This document shows, in pieces, positions 27,377 to 36,165 of a stretch of 44,762 nucleotides of DNA (position 1 is the first letter of the stretch; each line of letters opens with the position of its first letter). The position numbers and the translations under genes are program-made. The DNA comes from Polycladomyces subterraneus. GTDB taxonomy: Bacteria > Bacillota > Bacilli > Thermoactinomycetales > JIR-001. The DNA lies in contig NZ_JANRHH010000045.1 in the NCBI RefSeq assembly GCF_030433435.1, forward strand, positions 1 through 44,762, read 5' to 3'. The notes under the pieces were generated by a model. That model was not told where the DNA came from, searched no databases, and saw only the letters and a list, made by a program, of their open reading frames with translations.

Positions 27377-28926
27377 AAAAATGGAGGAGCATTTATATGG
27401 TTTCGTCTATTCATTTCTGTTTCGGCAGCGGAATCTTCACCTGATACTTGTACGCTGTGACATCGTACGGTCGGATTTTCAGCTTCCTCAGGGACTCGGT
27501 AAAGGTCCGGAACTTCCAGCACCCAACGTCCATTGTCGTTAATGACCATTCCCGAATACTCCTTCCCAGACTCATCGTATACCAGCCACAAATCTTCTTT
27601 GGCGATCAGGAGGGGATCCTCATTTTCCACCACGGAAGTTTTGGTCAAGTCGACGAGCAGATGGTTCGGCGTTTTTGGCAAGGAGGCGGTTGTTTTGCCC
27701 AATCTCGCATTGTTGAGCGTGTAGGCGGCGCGGTTCAACCGGATCGTCTGCTCCCGGCCAGGAATGAACTCATAAGTTTTGTCGGTCAGTTCAGCCAAAT
27801 AGACGGCATCAAACAGCAAATACAATGGTTTTTTCGGAAGAGGACCGAAATTGTATTCCTCTCCACCGCCGCCTTTGGGAAAGACGTGATAACGCATGAC
27901 CCATTTGTCCTCATGGTGCGTGCCGGAGATCACCTCGCCACTTTGATCCACGATCTGGTATGCAAAGTGAAGTTCCGGGCGCCGTTCTTTGTGCCTGGCC
28001 TCTTCTTGTCCATTCAGTCGAACACCGGCAACAATCTGCGCACTGGTGGGAGTGTAAGACACTTCCTTGAGCGTGAATGCAAACTTTCCGTCGGGGGTCA
28101 CCCTTTGCTCACCGGGCTTGAATTTTTGCACACGGGCTTTACTGAGATCCAGAGGGATTTTCAACTCCCAATTTCCTTGAACGCCCTGAATGGACTTGGC
28201 CTTCACGACCAAGGTGATCCGGGAATTTTTGGGTTGGTTGAAACCCTTTAAACCGACCATTTCCGACCGCCAATCTTTGGCAGGTCTGTGAGACTCCATG
28301 GTATTGATCCATTTCCCCTGTGCATCAAACAATTTGGAACGAATGGCCAGAAAATGACGGTCTTTGCTGATGTCGCGCACATCCAGGATCTTGCCGTCCC
28401 TCTCCACTTGGTATATGAAATACACCTCATTGGTGTTGGCCAGCACTTCCGTGACACGCAACGTATATCCTTTGTCCGTCACGCTGTAGCCGTTGCGGTA
28501 TTCATTTTTCTTGACAACTCCGGGGAGTAAACCGAAATCCCGGAAAGTGGCCGTCAAATATTCCGCAAACGTCGGTGAAGCCCAAGCGGTGATTCCGATT
28601 CCCAACACCAGAAAAGCGAAGGCCGCGGCGGTTCGCTTCATCCATTTGAATCCGGATTTTCTTGCCCCCGACTTTTCCGGTCCGGCGCCACAGGCGGACT
28701 TCCGAGCAATCTTCTCTACTTCCTTCCGCACTTCCGCCACAAAGGAGTTCGGCAGGGACGGTTCGGTCAAAACCTCACGGAACTGCTGATCCTCATCTTT
28801 CCACTCGTCCAGCAAAGATCGGCACGCCGGGCACTTCAACAGATGGGCCGCCGTCTGGCTCCTCTCTTCCGGTGACAGTTCACCATCCAGATACGCGAAC
28901 AACACGTTCAGACCGGGACATTTCAT
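27373..28926 (-). CDS. membrane anti-sigma factor with DUF4179-like extracytoplasmic domain
   Basis: A 517-residue protein. Residues 1-45 hold the zinc anti-sigma fold (LFAYLDGELSPEERSQTAAH then LKCPAC, the HxxxCxxC site). One transmembrane helix follows at about residue 100 (TAAAFAFLVLGIGITAWA), then a large extracytoplasmic region with VTDKGYTLRVTEVLANTNEV, typical of DUF4179/DUF5643 proteins. It overlaps the sigma gene as ATGA, so it should bind that sigma factor and release it on an envelope signal. The stop codon lies in an IS relic, and the last dozen residues look foreign, so the natural C-terminus was probably replaced. Confidence 0.85.
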   Translation of the reverse strand: MKCPGLNVLFAYLDGELSPEERSQTAAHLLKCPACRSLLDEWKDEDQQFREVLTEPSLPNSFVAEVRKEVEKIARKSACGAGPEKSGARKSGFKWMKRTAAAFAFLVLGIGITAWASPTFAEYLTATFRDFGLLPGVVKKNEYRNGYSVTDKGYTLRVTEVLANTNEVYFIYQVERDGKILDVRDISKDRHFLAIRSKLFDAQGKWINTMESHRPAKDWRSEMVGLKGFNQPKNSRITLVVKAKSIQGVQGNWELKIPLDLSKARVQKFKPGEQRVTPDGKFAFTLKEVSYTPTSAQIVAGVRLNGQEEARHKERRPELHFAYQIVDQSGEVISGTHHEDKWVMRYHVFPKGGGGEEYNFGPLPKKPLYLLFDAVYLAELTDKTYEFIPGREQTIRLNRAAYTLNNARLGKTTASLPKTPNHLLVDLTKTSVVENEDPLLIAKEDLWLVYDESGKEYSGMVINDNGRWVLEVPDLYRVPEEAENPTVRCHSVQVSGEDSAAETEMNRRNHINAPPFL

Positions 28927-29468
28927 GCTCCATTCCCCGCTTTCCTGAGCGTTTTCTGTTCTCTGAGCTTCTTCCTCGCCCGGTAGAGGCGGTTTTTCAC
29001 ATCATCATCCGTGATGCCTAGCACGTGAGCAATCTCCGCGTAACTCAAATCATCCAGATACTTGAGCAGAAACACCCTCCGGTAGTGTTCTGGCAAGTCA
29101 TAGATCCGATCCATGAGCGACCGGTATACCTCCTGTTTCAGAACGATGCTTTCAGCGCTTTCGCTTCCGGGCGGCTCCCCATCGGTCGGGACGGCGCCCA
29201 TTCTGTCGCGCTTCCGGAGTTCATCCACGCAGCGGTTGAAGGCGATCCGATACAGCCAGGTGGAAAAGCGACGTGAAGAATCAAACCGCTGAAGGTTCCG
29301 GTACACCTTGATGAACACTTCCTGCGTCAAATCCTGGGCGTCTTCCGGATTACCGATCATCCGGAGCATGAGGCGGTACACGCGGTCCTTGTAGCGGAGA
29401 ACCAGGGCATCAAACGCATCCAGGTCTCCGGCGAGAACCTTCCGTACCAAGGTCAGATCATCCGGCAT
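28923..29468 (-). CDS. ECF RNA polymerase sigma factor
   Basis: A 181-residue sigma-70 family ECF protein of the SigW-like type. Region 2 shows LVLRYKDRVYRLMLRMIGN, DAQDLTQEVFIKVYRNL and FSTWLYRIAFNRCVDELRKR; region 4 shows LPEHYRRVFLLKYLDDLSYA and EIAHVLGITDDDVKNRLYRA. ATG 29468 has GGAG 8 bases upstream; ATG 29483 lacks a site. It is translationally coupled to the anti-sigma gene. A candidate ECF promoter lies just upstream, suggesting autoregulation. Confidence 0.93.
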   Translation of the reverse strand: MPDDLTLVRKVLAGDLDAFDALVLRYKDRVYRLMLRMIGNPEDAQDLTQEVFIKVYRNLQRFDSSRRFSTWLYRIAFNRCVDELRKRDRMGAVPTDGEPPGSESAESIVLKQEVYRSLMDRIYDLPEHYRRVFLLKYLDDLSYAEIAHVLGITDDDVKNRLYRARKKLREQKTLRKAGNGA

Positions 29469-29508
29469 GTCCTGCACTCCCATCTGCTGATTTCTGTTTT
29501 ACCCTTGA

Positions 29509-29534
29509 TACGCCGGAGAGCCGGTGGCTTCTCA
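29509..29534 (-). promoter_or_regulatory. candidate ECF-type promoter of sigma gene
   Basis: On the minus strand TGAGAA (29534-29529), 16 bp, CGTATC (29512 onward), compared with the SigW pattern TGAAAC-N16-CGTA. The -10 is exact and the -35 matches 4 of 6. It sits about 40 bases before the sigma gene. Confidence 0.45.
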
Positions 29535-29624
29535 CCGAAAAAAGAAAAACTCCGCGCCGGGAATGGCAACGGAGCAGAGCATAAAGAAGAACGGGGTATG
29601 GAACCCGATTTTCAAATATCAATT

Positions 29625-29950
29625 TTTCCGCGGCCGCAAAGTACTCCTCATCCAGCAGGGATACATCACTTGGTCTTTCCAGCGGCCCTTGATCTTCAGA
29701 TTCTTCCGGCCCACCCCCTCCCGGACAAAGCCAGCCTTCTCCAGCACTTGGATAAAAGCGATGTTCGGGCATAACTCCCGTCTCGTTCAGTTGAAGACCC
29801 CGCTCTTCGAGGAACGGACAGCCAACCGTACCGTTTCTGTGTCCAGCCACCTGCCGGTGTGCTCCCGGTCGAGGAAATATCCCAGCTTACAGTTCAAAAG
29901 CTGCTCCCTGCTGATCCTCACCAGTTTCACATTTACCGATCACCCTGGGC
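29625..29950 (-). pseudogene. GNAT acetyltransferase pseudogene
   Basis: Minus-strand pieces in two frames read LGYFLDREHTGRWLDTETVR, then FLEERGLQLNETGVMP, then IQVLEKAGFVREGVGRKNLK and IKGRWKDQVMY. This is the C-terminal two thirds of a RimJ-like acetyltransferase (compare the intact gene at 19817-20362: FEELNLHRIEAGVMP, IRVLEKAGFEKEG). At least two compensating frameshifts and a missing N-terminus make it inactive. Confidence 0.75.
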
Positions 29951-29975
29951 TTTGATGCACTGAAGCGTCATCTAC

Positions 29976-31772
29976 TCACTTGGTCTCTGTCAGTTCCAGA
30001 AACAGATCGACATCTTCGAGTACCGTATCCACGGCCGACTGCCAAAATTCCGGTTGCGTCAAATCAACGCCCAAGTGTTTCCTCGCAAGGTCTTCCACCG
30101 TCATGCGCCCCGTATCGCGTAACAACGCCGCGTATTTCCGGGCGAACGAAGGTCCCTCTGCTTGTGCTCGGGCGTAAATACCGGTACTGAACAGGAAGCC
30201 AAAGGTGTACGGGAAATTGTAAAACGGTGCACCGGTGATATAAAAGTGCAGTTTGGAAGCCCACATATACGGATGGTAGACACTGAGTGCGTGATGGAAA
30301 CCATCCTTTTGCGCCTGCAACATGAGCGCGTTCAATTCCTCCACACTGACCGGTCCCTGTTTGCGCCGTTCATAAAACCGCGTCTCAAACAGGAAACGGG
30401 CATGAATATCCATGAAAAAGGCCACGGCGCGTTGCAGTTTATCTTCCAACAGTTTCAATTTTTCCTTGTTCGAAGAAGCATGGCGAATGGCGGCGTCGGT
30501 AACGATCAGCTCCGCAAACGTCGATGCCGTTTCTGCCACGTTCATCGCATAATCCTGAGCAAACTCAGGCAAGTCGTTCATCACGTGCTGATGGTACGCA
30601 TGACCCAACTCGTGTGCCAAGGTGGAAACGTTGCTAGATGTCCCCGCATAGGTCATGAAAATCCGGGATTGGCGGGAAAGTTTGAAGCTCGTACAGAAAC
30701 CGCCGGGTCGTTTGCCGGGACGATCCTCCGCTTCAATCCAACGGTTCTCAAACGCATGACGGGCAAACTTCGCCATCTCCGGGTCGAAGTGCCCAAACTG
30801 TTCTACGATGAAATTGGCGGCCTCATCATACGGAATCTGTTTTTCCTCTCCCGGAAGGGGTGCACTCAAATCGTACCAACTGAGAGCGTCCACTCCCAGC
30901 AACAACGCTTTTCGATCCATATAATAGATCAGGCGGGGCTTGTTTTTCTCGATCACTTGCCACATCGTCTCCAGGGTTTCCGCCGACATTCGGTTGTCAT
31001 CCAGTGGCTCCTTCAACACCGAATCCCAACCCCGGTGACGGTACAAATTCAAACGATATCCCGCCAAATGATTAAGTGATGCGGCACACAACTCTGCCTC
31101 CTGCGACCAAGCCTTTTCCAGCGCGGCAAAAGTGGATTGGCGTACGCGGCGATCGGGATGGGACAACCGGTTGGACGCCTGCCCGACGGAGAGGTGAACG
31201 GTTTTCCCCTTCTCCTCCACAGGGATTTGCATCCTGCCGACGACGGTGTTGTACAGTTGACCCCAAGCATGGTATCCATCAACGGACAAATCTCCCGCCA
31301 AAGTTTCCATCTCGGGAGAAAGTTTCTCCTTGGCATGTCGACGCCGTTCTTCCAAGTAAAAGGCGATTGGCTGAAGACGTTCGTCTTGCAGCAATCCCGC
31401 CCAATCGGAATCCGTCACTTTCAAGAGCGCGTCATCCATCGCCGTCATCGCGGCCCGGTAAGCGGCACCCAATTGCGTGAGTCGCCCTCGCCACAATTTC
31501 GCTTTTTCATCCTTTACATCCTGAGCGGTCAAACAACTGACAAAAGCGCTCGCCTGATACAACCGACTGGTGGCTTCTTGTGCACGCGCCAACGTCTCGT
31601 ACCAACGATCAGGGTTCGCCGGCTTGAGATTGGCCAGTTTCGTGATCTCCCGCTTCAGTTCATCAATTCGCCCCGAAAGGTCATTGACGAACTGTTCAAA
31701 CTCAGGAGATGCACTCCCTCCTGGAAAAAAGCAATCTAAATCCCATTTCAAGTTATATTTTTGTTTGCTCAT
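29976..31772 (-). CDS. pepF: oligoendopeptidase F (M3 family)
   Basis: A 598-residue zinc peptidase. The active site is TLAHELGHAYHQHVMND (HExGH, near residue 385), with the third ligand region NVAETASTFAELIVTDA about 25 residues later. The N-terminal region KYNLKWDLDCFFPGG is typical of the M3B branch, as are AGTSSNVSTLAHE and YPYTFGFLFSTGIYARA (as NFPYTFGFLFSTGIYA). It degrades peptides of about 6-20 residues in the cytoplasm. ATG 31772 is preceded by a moderate AAGGTGATG site. It is a single gene. Confidence 0.95.
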   Translation of the reverse strand: MSKQKYNLKWDLDCFFPGGSASPEFEQFVNDLSGRIDELKREITKLANLKPANPDRWYETLARAQEATSRLYQASAFVSCLTAQDVKDEKAKLWRGRLTQLGAAYRAAMTAMDDALLKVTDSDWAGLLQDERLQPIAFYLEERRRHAKEKLSPEMETLAGDLSVDGYHAWGQLYNTVVGRMQIPVEEKGKTVHLSVGQASNRLSHPDRRVRQSTFAALEKAWSQEAELCAASLNHLAGYRLNLYRHRGWDSVLKEPLDDNRMSAETLETMWQVIEKNKPRLIYYMDRKALLLGVDALSWYDLSAPLPGEEKQIPYDEAANFIVEQFGHFDPEMAKFARHAFENRWIEAEDRPGKRPGGFCTSFKLSRQSRIFMTYAGTSSNVSTLAHELGHAYHQHVMNDLPEFAQDYAMNVAETASTFAELIVTDAAIRHASSNKEKLKLLEDKLQRAVAFFMDIHARFLFETRFYERRKQGPVSVEELNALMLQAQKDGFHHALSVYHPYMWASKLHFYITGAPFYNFPYTFGFLFSTGIYARAQAEGPSFARKYAALLRDTGRMTVEDLARKHLGVDLTQPEFWQSAVDTVLEDVDLFLELTETK

Positions 31773-31928
31773 GTCATCACCTTCTCACTGATTTCCCATC
31801 GTTCATCTCATCCGATGCCAATGCGTTTCTGAATTTTTACATCCGGATTAATCAGGCACGTTCTACTGATTCACTATGTAACAGTGAAGCACAAATTTCC
31901 TCTTTTTATCATAGCGCAAGTCGGCAAT

Positions 31929-31957
31929 AAAAAAGAGGGGGAGATCCTCTCTCCCCG
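31929..31957 (-). terminator. terminator of the AhpD-like gene
   Basis: On the minus strand GGGGAGAGAGGATCTCCCCCTC followed by TTTTTTATTG, directly after the stop at 31963. The stem is given at 31957-31935. Confidence 0.8.
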
Positions 31958-31962
31958 GTTAG

Positions 31963-32319
31963 TTAATGGGTGTGACCGCTAAACGCCTGCAACGCATCCT
32001 GCACCAACGTCACGGCCTGAGCCATGGCGGAACCTCCACCGAAAGCGGCGGATACCGCGGCAGCCTCCATGACTTGCATGTCGTTGGCGCCTTGGTCCAC
32101 CGCTCCTTTCGTATGGTACAAGATGCAATACTCATCATTAGTGAGGACACCCAGCGCCAGACCGATCAGATGTTTGACCTGACTCGAAAGCTCTCCGTCT
32201 GTGAAACATGCATGGGTGAATGCATGGTAGTGGCGAGCCACTTCCGGGAGATGGCGCTCCAGCTCACCCAATCCTTCCTTGTATTCCTGCAGGGCGTCTT
32301 GAATAACGGAATGGTCCAT
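31963..32319 (-). CDS. carboxymuconolactone decarboxylase/AhpD-like protein
   Basis: A 118-residue all-helical protein of the CMD family. The signature is LTNDEYCILYHTKGAVDQGA (active E-x-C-x-x-x-H region, with a single Cys rather than the AhpD CxxC) and VMEAAAVSAAFGGGSAMAQA. Such proteins act as peroxidase partners or decarboxylases; the single-Cys form leaves the activity open. ATG 32319 is used; the TTG just before it has no better site. It ends at a strong terminator. Confidence 0.88.
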   Translation of the reverse strand: MDHSVIQDALQEYKEGLGELERHLPEVARHYHAFTHACFTDGELSSQVKHLIGLALGVLTNDEYCILYHTKGAVDQGANDMQVMEAAAVSAAFGGGSAMAQAVTLVQDALQAFSGHTH

Positions 32320-32407
32320 CAATCATCCGTCCTTTCGGGCATGATGTGATTTGCTTGACAATGCTAGCATTTGCCCTTCATAGGACAGACATGCATGCAA
32401 CACTCCG

Positions 32408-33391
32408 TCATTCTACCCGCAGGACGATTTTTCCGATATTCCGGTTTTCTTCCATGTATCGGTGCGCTTCTCGCACTTGTGTCCATGACCAAACGCGGTT
32501 GATGATCGGGCGTAACCGCCCATCGGCAAACCGTTGCCATGCAAATCGGGTAAAATCACGGACCAACCGGGCTTTATACGCCACACTCCTGGCACGTAAG
32601 GTGGTGCCGATCACATGAATGCGTTTGGCTAGCAACGGTGCCAGATTTACCTCGGCCACCTTGACACCGCCCAATGTGCTGATGAGAACGAGCCGCCCAT
32701 CTGTAGTCAGGCATTCCACATTTTGATGCCAATACGGCGCACCGACAAAATCGAGGACGGCATGCACACCTGTACCTTCAGTCGCTTCCATTACTTTGGG
32801 GGCGAAAGGGCCTTCCTTGTAGTTGAACGCCGCGACCGCACCCAACTCACGACAGAACGCCAGTTTTTCCTCCGTCCCGGCGGTGACGATCGGGATGAAA
32901 CCGGCTTCTTTGGCCAGTTGAATTGCGGCCGTGCCCACGCCGCTGGCTCCTGCGTGAATCAGTACGTACTGACCCGCTTGGAGATCAGCCAACCAAAACA
33001 TCGCCTGATAGGCGGTAAGAAACACTTCCGCGATGGCCGCCGCTTCCGTGAAGTCCAAGTGATCGGGAATCGGCATAGCCAACGATTCGGGGATGACGGC
33101 ATACTCGGCATACCCACCACCTGGAAGCAGACCGAACACCCGATCCCCCTCGCGAAACTGTGTGCATTGCGTCCCCGTCTTTTCCACAATCCCCGCCATT
33201 TCCAAACCCAGAATGGGACTGGCACCCGGCGGCGGCGGATATTGGCCGCGCCGCTGCAAAATATCCGCCCGATTGAGGGACGTCGCTTTTACCCGTACCA
33301 GCAGCTCGTCCGGTTTGGGTTCGGGAGTCGGATATTCACCCAAGTACAGTTGTTCCACACCACCGGGTTCCTTCACGAGAATCGCTCGCAT
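32408..33391 (-). CDS. NAD(P)H:quinone oxidoreductase (zeta-crystallin/PIG3 type)
   Basis: A 327-residue zinc-free medium-chain dehydrogenase. Marks: RAILVKEPGGVEQLYLGEYP at the start, SLNRADILQRRGQYPPPPGA as in PIG3/QorA-like enzymes, GLEMAGIVEKTG, the Rossmann motif LIHAGASGVGTAAIQLAKEA and LDFVGAPYW. It reduces quinones or reactive carbonyls with NADPH. ATG 33391 follows AAAGGAG by 7 bases; ATG 33394 is equally in frame, and the extension to 33421 is rejected. Confidence 0.92.
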   Translation of the reverse strand: MRAILVKEPGGVEQLYLGEYPTPEPKPDELLVRVKATSLNRADILQRRGQYPPPPGASPILGLEMAGIVEKTGTQCTQFREGDRVFGLLPGGGYAEYAVIPESLAMPIPDHLDFTEAAAIAEVFLTAYQAMFWLADLQAGQYVLIHAGASGVGTAAIQLAKEAGFIPIVTAGTEEKLAFCRELGAVAAFNYKEGPFAPKVMEATEGTGVHAVLDFVGAPYWHQNVECLTTDGRLVLISTLGGVKVAEVNLAPLLAKRIHVIGTTLRARSVAYKARLVRDFTRFAWQRFADGRLRPIINRVWSWTQVREAHRYMEENRNIGKIVLRVE

Positions 33392-33568
33392 CATTCGTCT
33401 CCTTTCCCGTGATTGGCACAACTACTATCTCTTAGGACGATCAAGACTTAGTCACGTGAAGCCGTGACAGAGACGTCTCACTCGCAGTTCATCAGATCAG
33501 GATGACCGTTTTTCCTTCTCCCGTACCACAAGCGGTAGACAGCGCTTCACGTAACACTGTCGGCCATA

Positions 33569-34165
33569 TCACGCACGACCCAGTGCCTGTTTGATCTCCC
33601 GCACTTGCTGCTCAAATTCCGCATCGGACAATACCGGCTCCGCCGCCGACGTCTCCCGAATCAGCTCTTCCGGCAAGCGGATCCACGAGCGGCAACCCAG
33701 ATACTCTTCCAAAATCGGCACTTCCAACGGGCGCTCCAACCGGTAGGTGCGCACCAAAAGCAAATGCAACGGTTGTTTCCGTTTCCACTTCAATCGTTTC
33801 ACGGCAAAGTCGGGCACCCAGATATGAAACGACGACAAACGATGCAGTGCCTCTTCGTCCGAGATTTCGATGTCTTCAGCCAGGCTGGCAAAGTATTTGA
33901 CGGTGTTGGTCTGGGCTTCCGGGTTCCACTCTTTCATCGTTTCTTGCAGCCTATCCTGGTATTCCGGTTTGACCAGATCGGCTTGTTCCTGCTGATGTTC
34001 ATAAGTGGGGTAAAGGAAGAACGCATCCGCTTGCACTTGGAAATGACGGGTTTCCTCATGAATGCCCCCTTTACGCATGAGCAAAATCTGCTTTCCTTCG
34101 GCCAGCGCTTCCACTGCCACTGCCCATTCTTTCAATGCGATTGGGGTCAACGTTTGCACCGTCAT
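33569..34165 (-). CDS. DUF1802 family protein
   Basis: A 198-residue protein matching the DUF1802 pattern: ALKEWAVAVEALAEGKQILL, RKGGIHEETRHFQVQADAFF, LYPTYEHQQ, then a C-terminal half with HLLLVRTYRLERPLEVPILE and the EYLGCRSWIRLP motif. Its function is unknown; it occurs in Firmicutes and cyanobacteria. The start at 34165 is preceded by GGAGGAAT. No operon partners are visible. About 50 bp of the spacing downstream contains no terminator. Confidence 0.85.
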   Translation of the reverse strand: MTVQTLTPIALKEWAVAVEALAEGKQILLMRKGGIHEETRHFQVQADAFFLYPTYEHQQEQADLVKPEYQDRLQETMKEWNPEAQTNTVKYFASLAEDIEISDEEALHRLSSFHIWVPDFAVKRLKWKRKQPLHLLLVRTYRLERPLEVPILEEYLGCRSWIRLPEELIRETSAAEPVLSDAEFEQQVREIKQALGRA

Positions 34166-34512
34166 CTTTATTCCTCCTTCATGCTTTCATTGATCCCGGT
34201 CGATCGGCCCCTACCCGCATGCACGTCAGTGCCATCAGCAACCGGGTATTGGGATCGTCATATTGACGGAATCTATGATTGGGCAACAGGTGTGCCGTTT
34301 TTGCTTCGGCTCTTCGTGAAGACATTGGTGTCCGGATCCGCCATCTTATTCCCTCTGGAGTATCATGGACAAACTGAATTCGAAGATGAGAGTTGTAGTG
34401 ATACGTCGTCTCCTGCCACCCTATTGCTCAACAGAACGTACTGTATCCTTATTGTACCATGAACCACATCCGTACACGGCATCCGTTCCGTGACAGATTG
34501 GTCAACCAGCAT
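34166..34512. other. intergenic region without recognised gene
   Basis: No supported ORF. One short plus-strand block, 34290-34320 (TGTGCCGTTTTTGCTTCGGC), resembles part of the RNA-like repeat at 34580-34610 and 17600-17630. The rest shows nothing I can name. Confidence 0.4.
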
Positions 34513-34541
34513 GAAAAAAACACCGCTCCCTAAGCGGTGTA
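34513..34541 (-). terminator. Rho-independent terminator
   Basis: On the minus strand ACACCGCTTAGGGAGCGGTGT then TTTTTTC. It is strong and is the 3' end of the RNA-like region. Confidence 0.85.
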
Positions 34542-34872
34542 TGTTGCTGAGCCTGAGGTGGGACATTCATGATTTCGGGTAAGCCGTTTTTCCACTCTCT
34601 CTTCCGGCCAGCTCAGAGGTCGCTCACAGGAATTCGGCCACCTCCTCTTGGGTGTGTCTCCCACATTGCTTCCCCGGCTCGCTCCACCTGCACCCTGCAG
34701 GGAAGCAGATGATGACTCTCCGACCCTGCCAGAGCAGGAATCGGGCAAAGTTCTTTGAGGAAATTGCCCGTGATTTCAACTCTACGCTTTTCGAACCTTC
34801 GCTCAGTCAGTACTTGGTAAGTCGCTCGCTTGGGAAAACGTTGCTCCCTTACGGAATGACAGACACTCCTTA
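34513..34872 (-). ncRNA. candidate stand-alone structured RNA with two repeat modules
   Basis: On the minus strand the region starts with a module (34872-34790) like that in the leader at 22757, then a hairpin GGGCAA/TTGCCC (34767-34741) and a CCCTGC-rich segment. A second module (34660-34570: GAGCGACC, CCGGAAGAG, GGAAAAACGG) is like that at 17600-17660, and a terminator follows (34541-34513). No convincing protein is encoded; frames across it are Arg-rich and differ between copies. The architecture suggests an RNA of about 340-360 nt or a compound repeat. Confidence 0.45.
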
Positions 34873-34974
34873 AAGCCCTTTTCAAAATCTCGACCAAATG
34901 GTCCCTGTTTGCTCAGCTCTCTCCGTTTTACGCCCCGGTTGACGCGATGTCCAATCCGGACACGGTCTCCCGTG

Positions 34975-35118
34975 TCATCGGGATGGTGGAATTTGCCTCT
35001 GTGGCTGTTGTTGGCGCAGTTCATCCACCTTTTTCGGATCAGGCGTTGATTCCACCATCTGCTCGACGGCATCGACATGTTTCGGCACTTCGCGATCGCC
35101 TTTCATGTTGCGGTTCAT
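34975..35118 (-). CDS. 47-residue hydrophilic protein, unknown
   Basis: A short frame with a very good ribosome site (GAGAAAGGAGGG 7 bases before ATG 35118). It reads MNRNMKGDREVPKHVDAVEQ and ends QRQIPPSR with TGA at 34975-34977. It is charged, rich in Lys, Asp and Gln, without Cys or a membrane helix, and likely an extended or coiled peptide. I do not recognise it. It is divergent from the EamA gene at 35291. Confidence 0.65.
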   Translation of the reverse strand: MNRNMKGDREVPKHVDAVEQMVESTPDPKKVDELRQQQPQRQIPPSR

Positions 35119-35290
35119 ATTCGTCCCTCCTTTCTCCTCTCATAAAGTACCTCCAGACTCGAAAACTATACAATTATTTTTATATATTCCAACGATAAAA
35201 ATGAGCTCATCTCTGATCTGGTGAGCGGGCTGATTTTGTGTTAATGTAATTTCAGTCGTTGTTTGATAGAAACGAAAGGATCGAAGCATC

Positions 35291-36151
35291 ATGGCATGGT
35301 TTGTGATTGCCGCGCTCAGTTCGCTCACGTTCGGACTGGCCGGATTCTTCATGAAAGTGAGTGCTGCTCGACGCGGTTCCGTGGCCCATCTGCTCCTGGG
35401 CCTGTATCTGACCGGGACTCTGGGCTTTTTTCTATGGATGTGGAGGGAAGGTACATTTCAGGCAGATGTACCGACACTGGTGAGCGGCTTCCTGCTCGGC
35501 CTGGGATCGACTCTGGGCAACTTGCTGTTTATGAAGGCGTTGGATCACGGACCCGCCAGCTTGACCACCCCGTTTGTGAACACCAATATTTTGCTGATCA
35601 TCCTTTTCTCCGTGATCGTCTACGGAGAAAGATTGTCTTGGTTTGAAACCGCCGGGGTAACCCTGTTGGTGCTGGCCATTTTGCTCATTCCCATCGACCG
35701 CAACGAAAAACTGGCCATCCGCAACCCGCGCTGGTATGCCCTGGTGTTGACGGCCACCCTGCTGTTCTCATTCCGAAACGGGGGACTCAAAGTGACGCAG
35801 GAAATGCACATACCCGGCACACCCGTGTTGTTTTACGGATACCTGATCGGCCTAATCTGGTTTATAGTGGAGATACTCCGGCAACCGCGGTCGAGGGACA
35901 CGGAATCGCGCCGGGCAGCCAGGACGGGGCTGTTTTGGGGGTTGTTGAGCGGCATCTTCTCGTTTTTAGGCATGCAATTGTACTCCGTCGCACTGATCGA
36001 CGGTCCCGCAAGCATCGTAGCCCCGATGTTTGCCACTAACAGCCTGATCGTCGCCATTTTGTCCATCCTGATCTACCGGGAGCGATTATCGCTCTTGCAA
36101 ACCTGCTCCCTCGTCTTTTTGTTCGCCGGTTTGATTCTGATCCGCTTGTGA
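35291..36151 (+). CDS. EamA/DMT-family transporter
   Basis: A 286-residue membrane protein with ten hydrophobic segments in two EamA halves. The first half ends with NTNILLIILFSVIVYGERLS and the second with FATNSLIVAILSILIYRERL, the repeated E-R-L/S motif of drug/metabolite transporters. AAAGGATCG lies before ATG 35291. It is followed after 14 bp by a thiol-disulfide protein gene. The substrate is unknown (amino acids, nucleosides or drugs in this family). Confidence 0.88.
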   Translation: MAWFVIAALSSLTFGLAGFFMKVSAARRGSVAHLLLGLYLTGTLGFFLWMWREGTFQADVPTLVSGFLLGLGSTLGNLLFMKALDHGPASLTTPFVNTNILLIILFSVIVYGERLSWFETAGVTLLVLAILLIPIDRNEKLAIRNPRWYALVLTATLLFSFRNGGLKVTQEMHIPGTPVLFYGYLIGLIWFIVEILRQPRSRDTESRRAARTGLFWGLLSGIFSFLGMQLYSVALIDGPASIVAPMFATNSLIVAILSILIYRERLSLLQTCSLVFLFAGLILIRL

Positions 36152-36165
36152 GGAGGGGATGATTC

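Noticed and set aside
33506-33540. Possible further copy of the RNA-like module (CCGTTTTTCC...GCGGTAGAC)
   Set aside because: Only a short core matches, and the same core occurs by chance inside coding DNA near 37577 and 38337.
33421-33560. CTGATGA element resembling a hammerhead core on the minus strand
   Set aside because: The required GAAA and flanking stems are absent.
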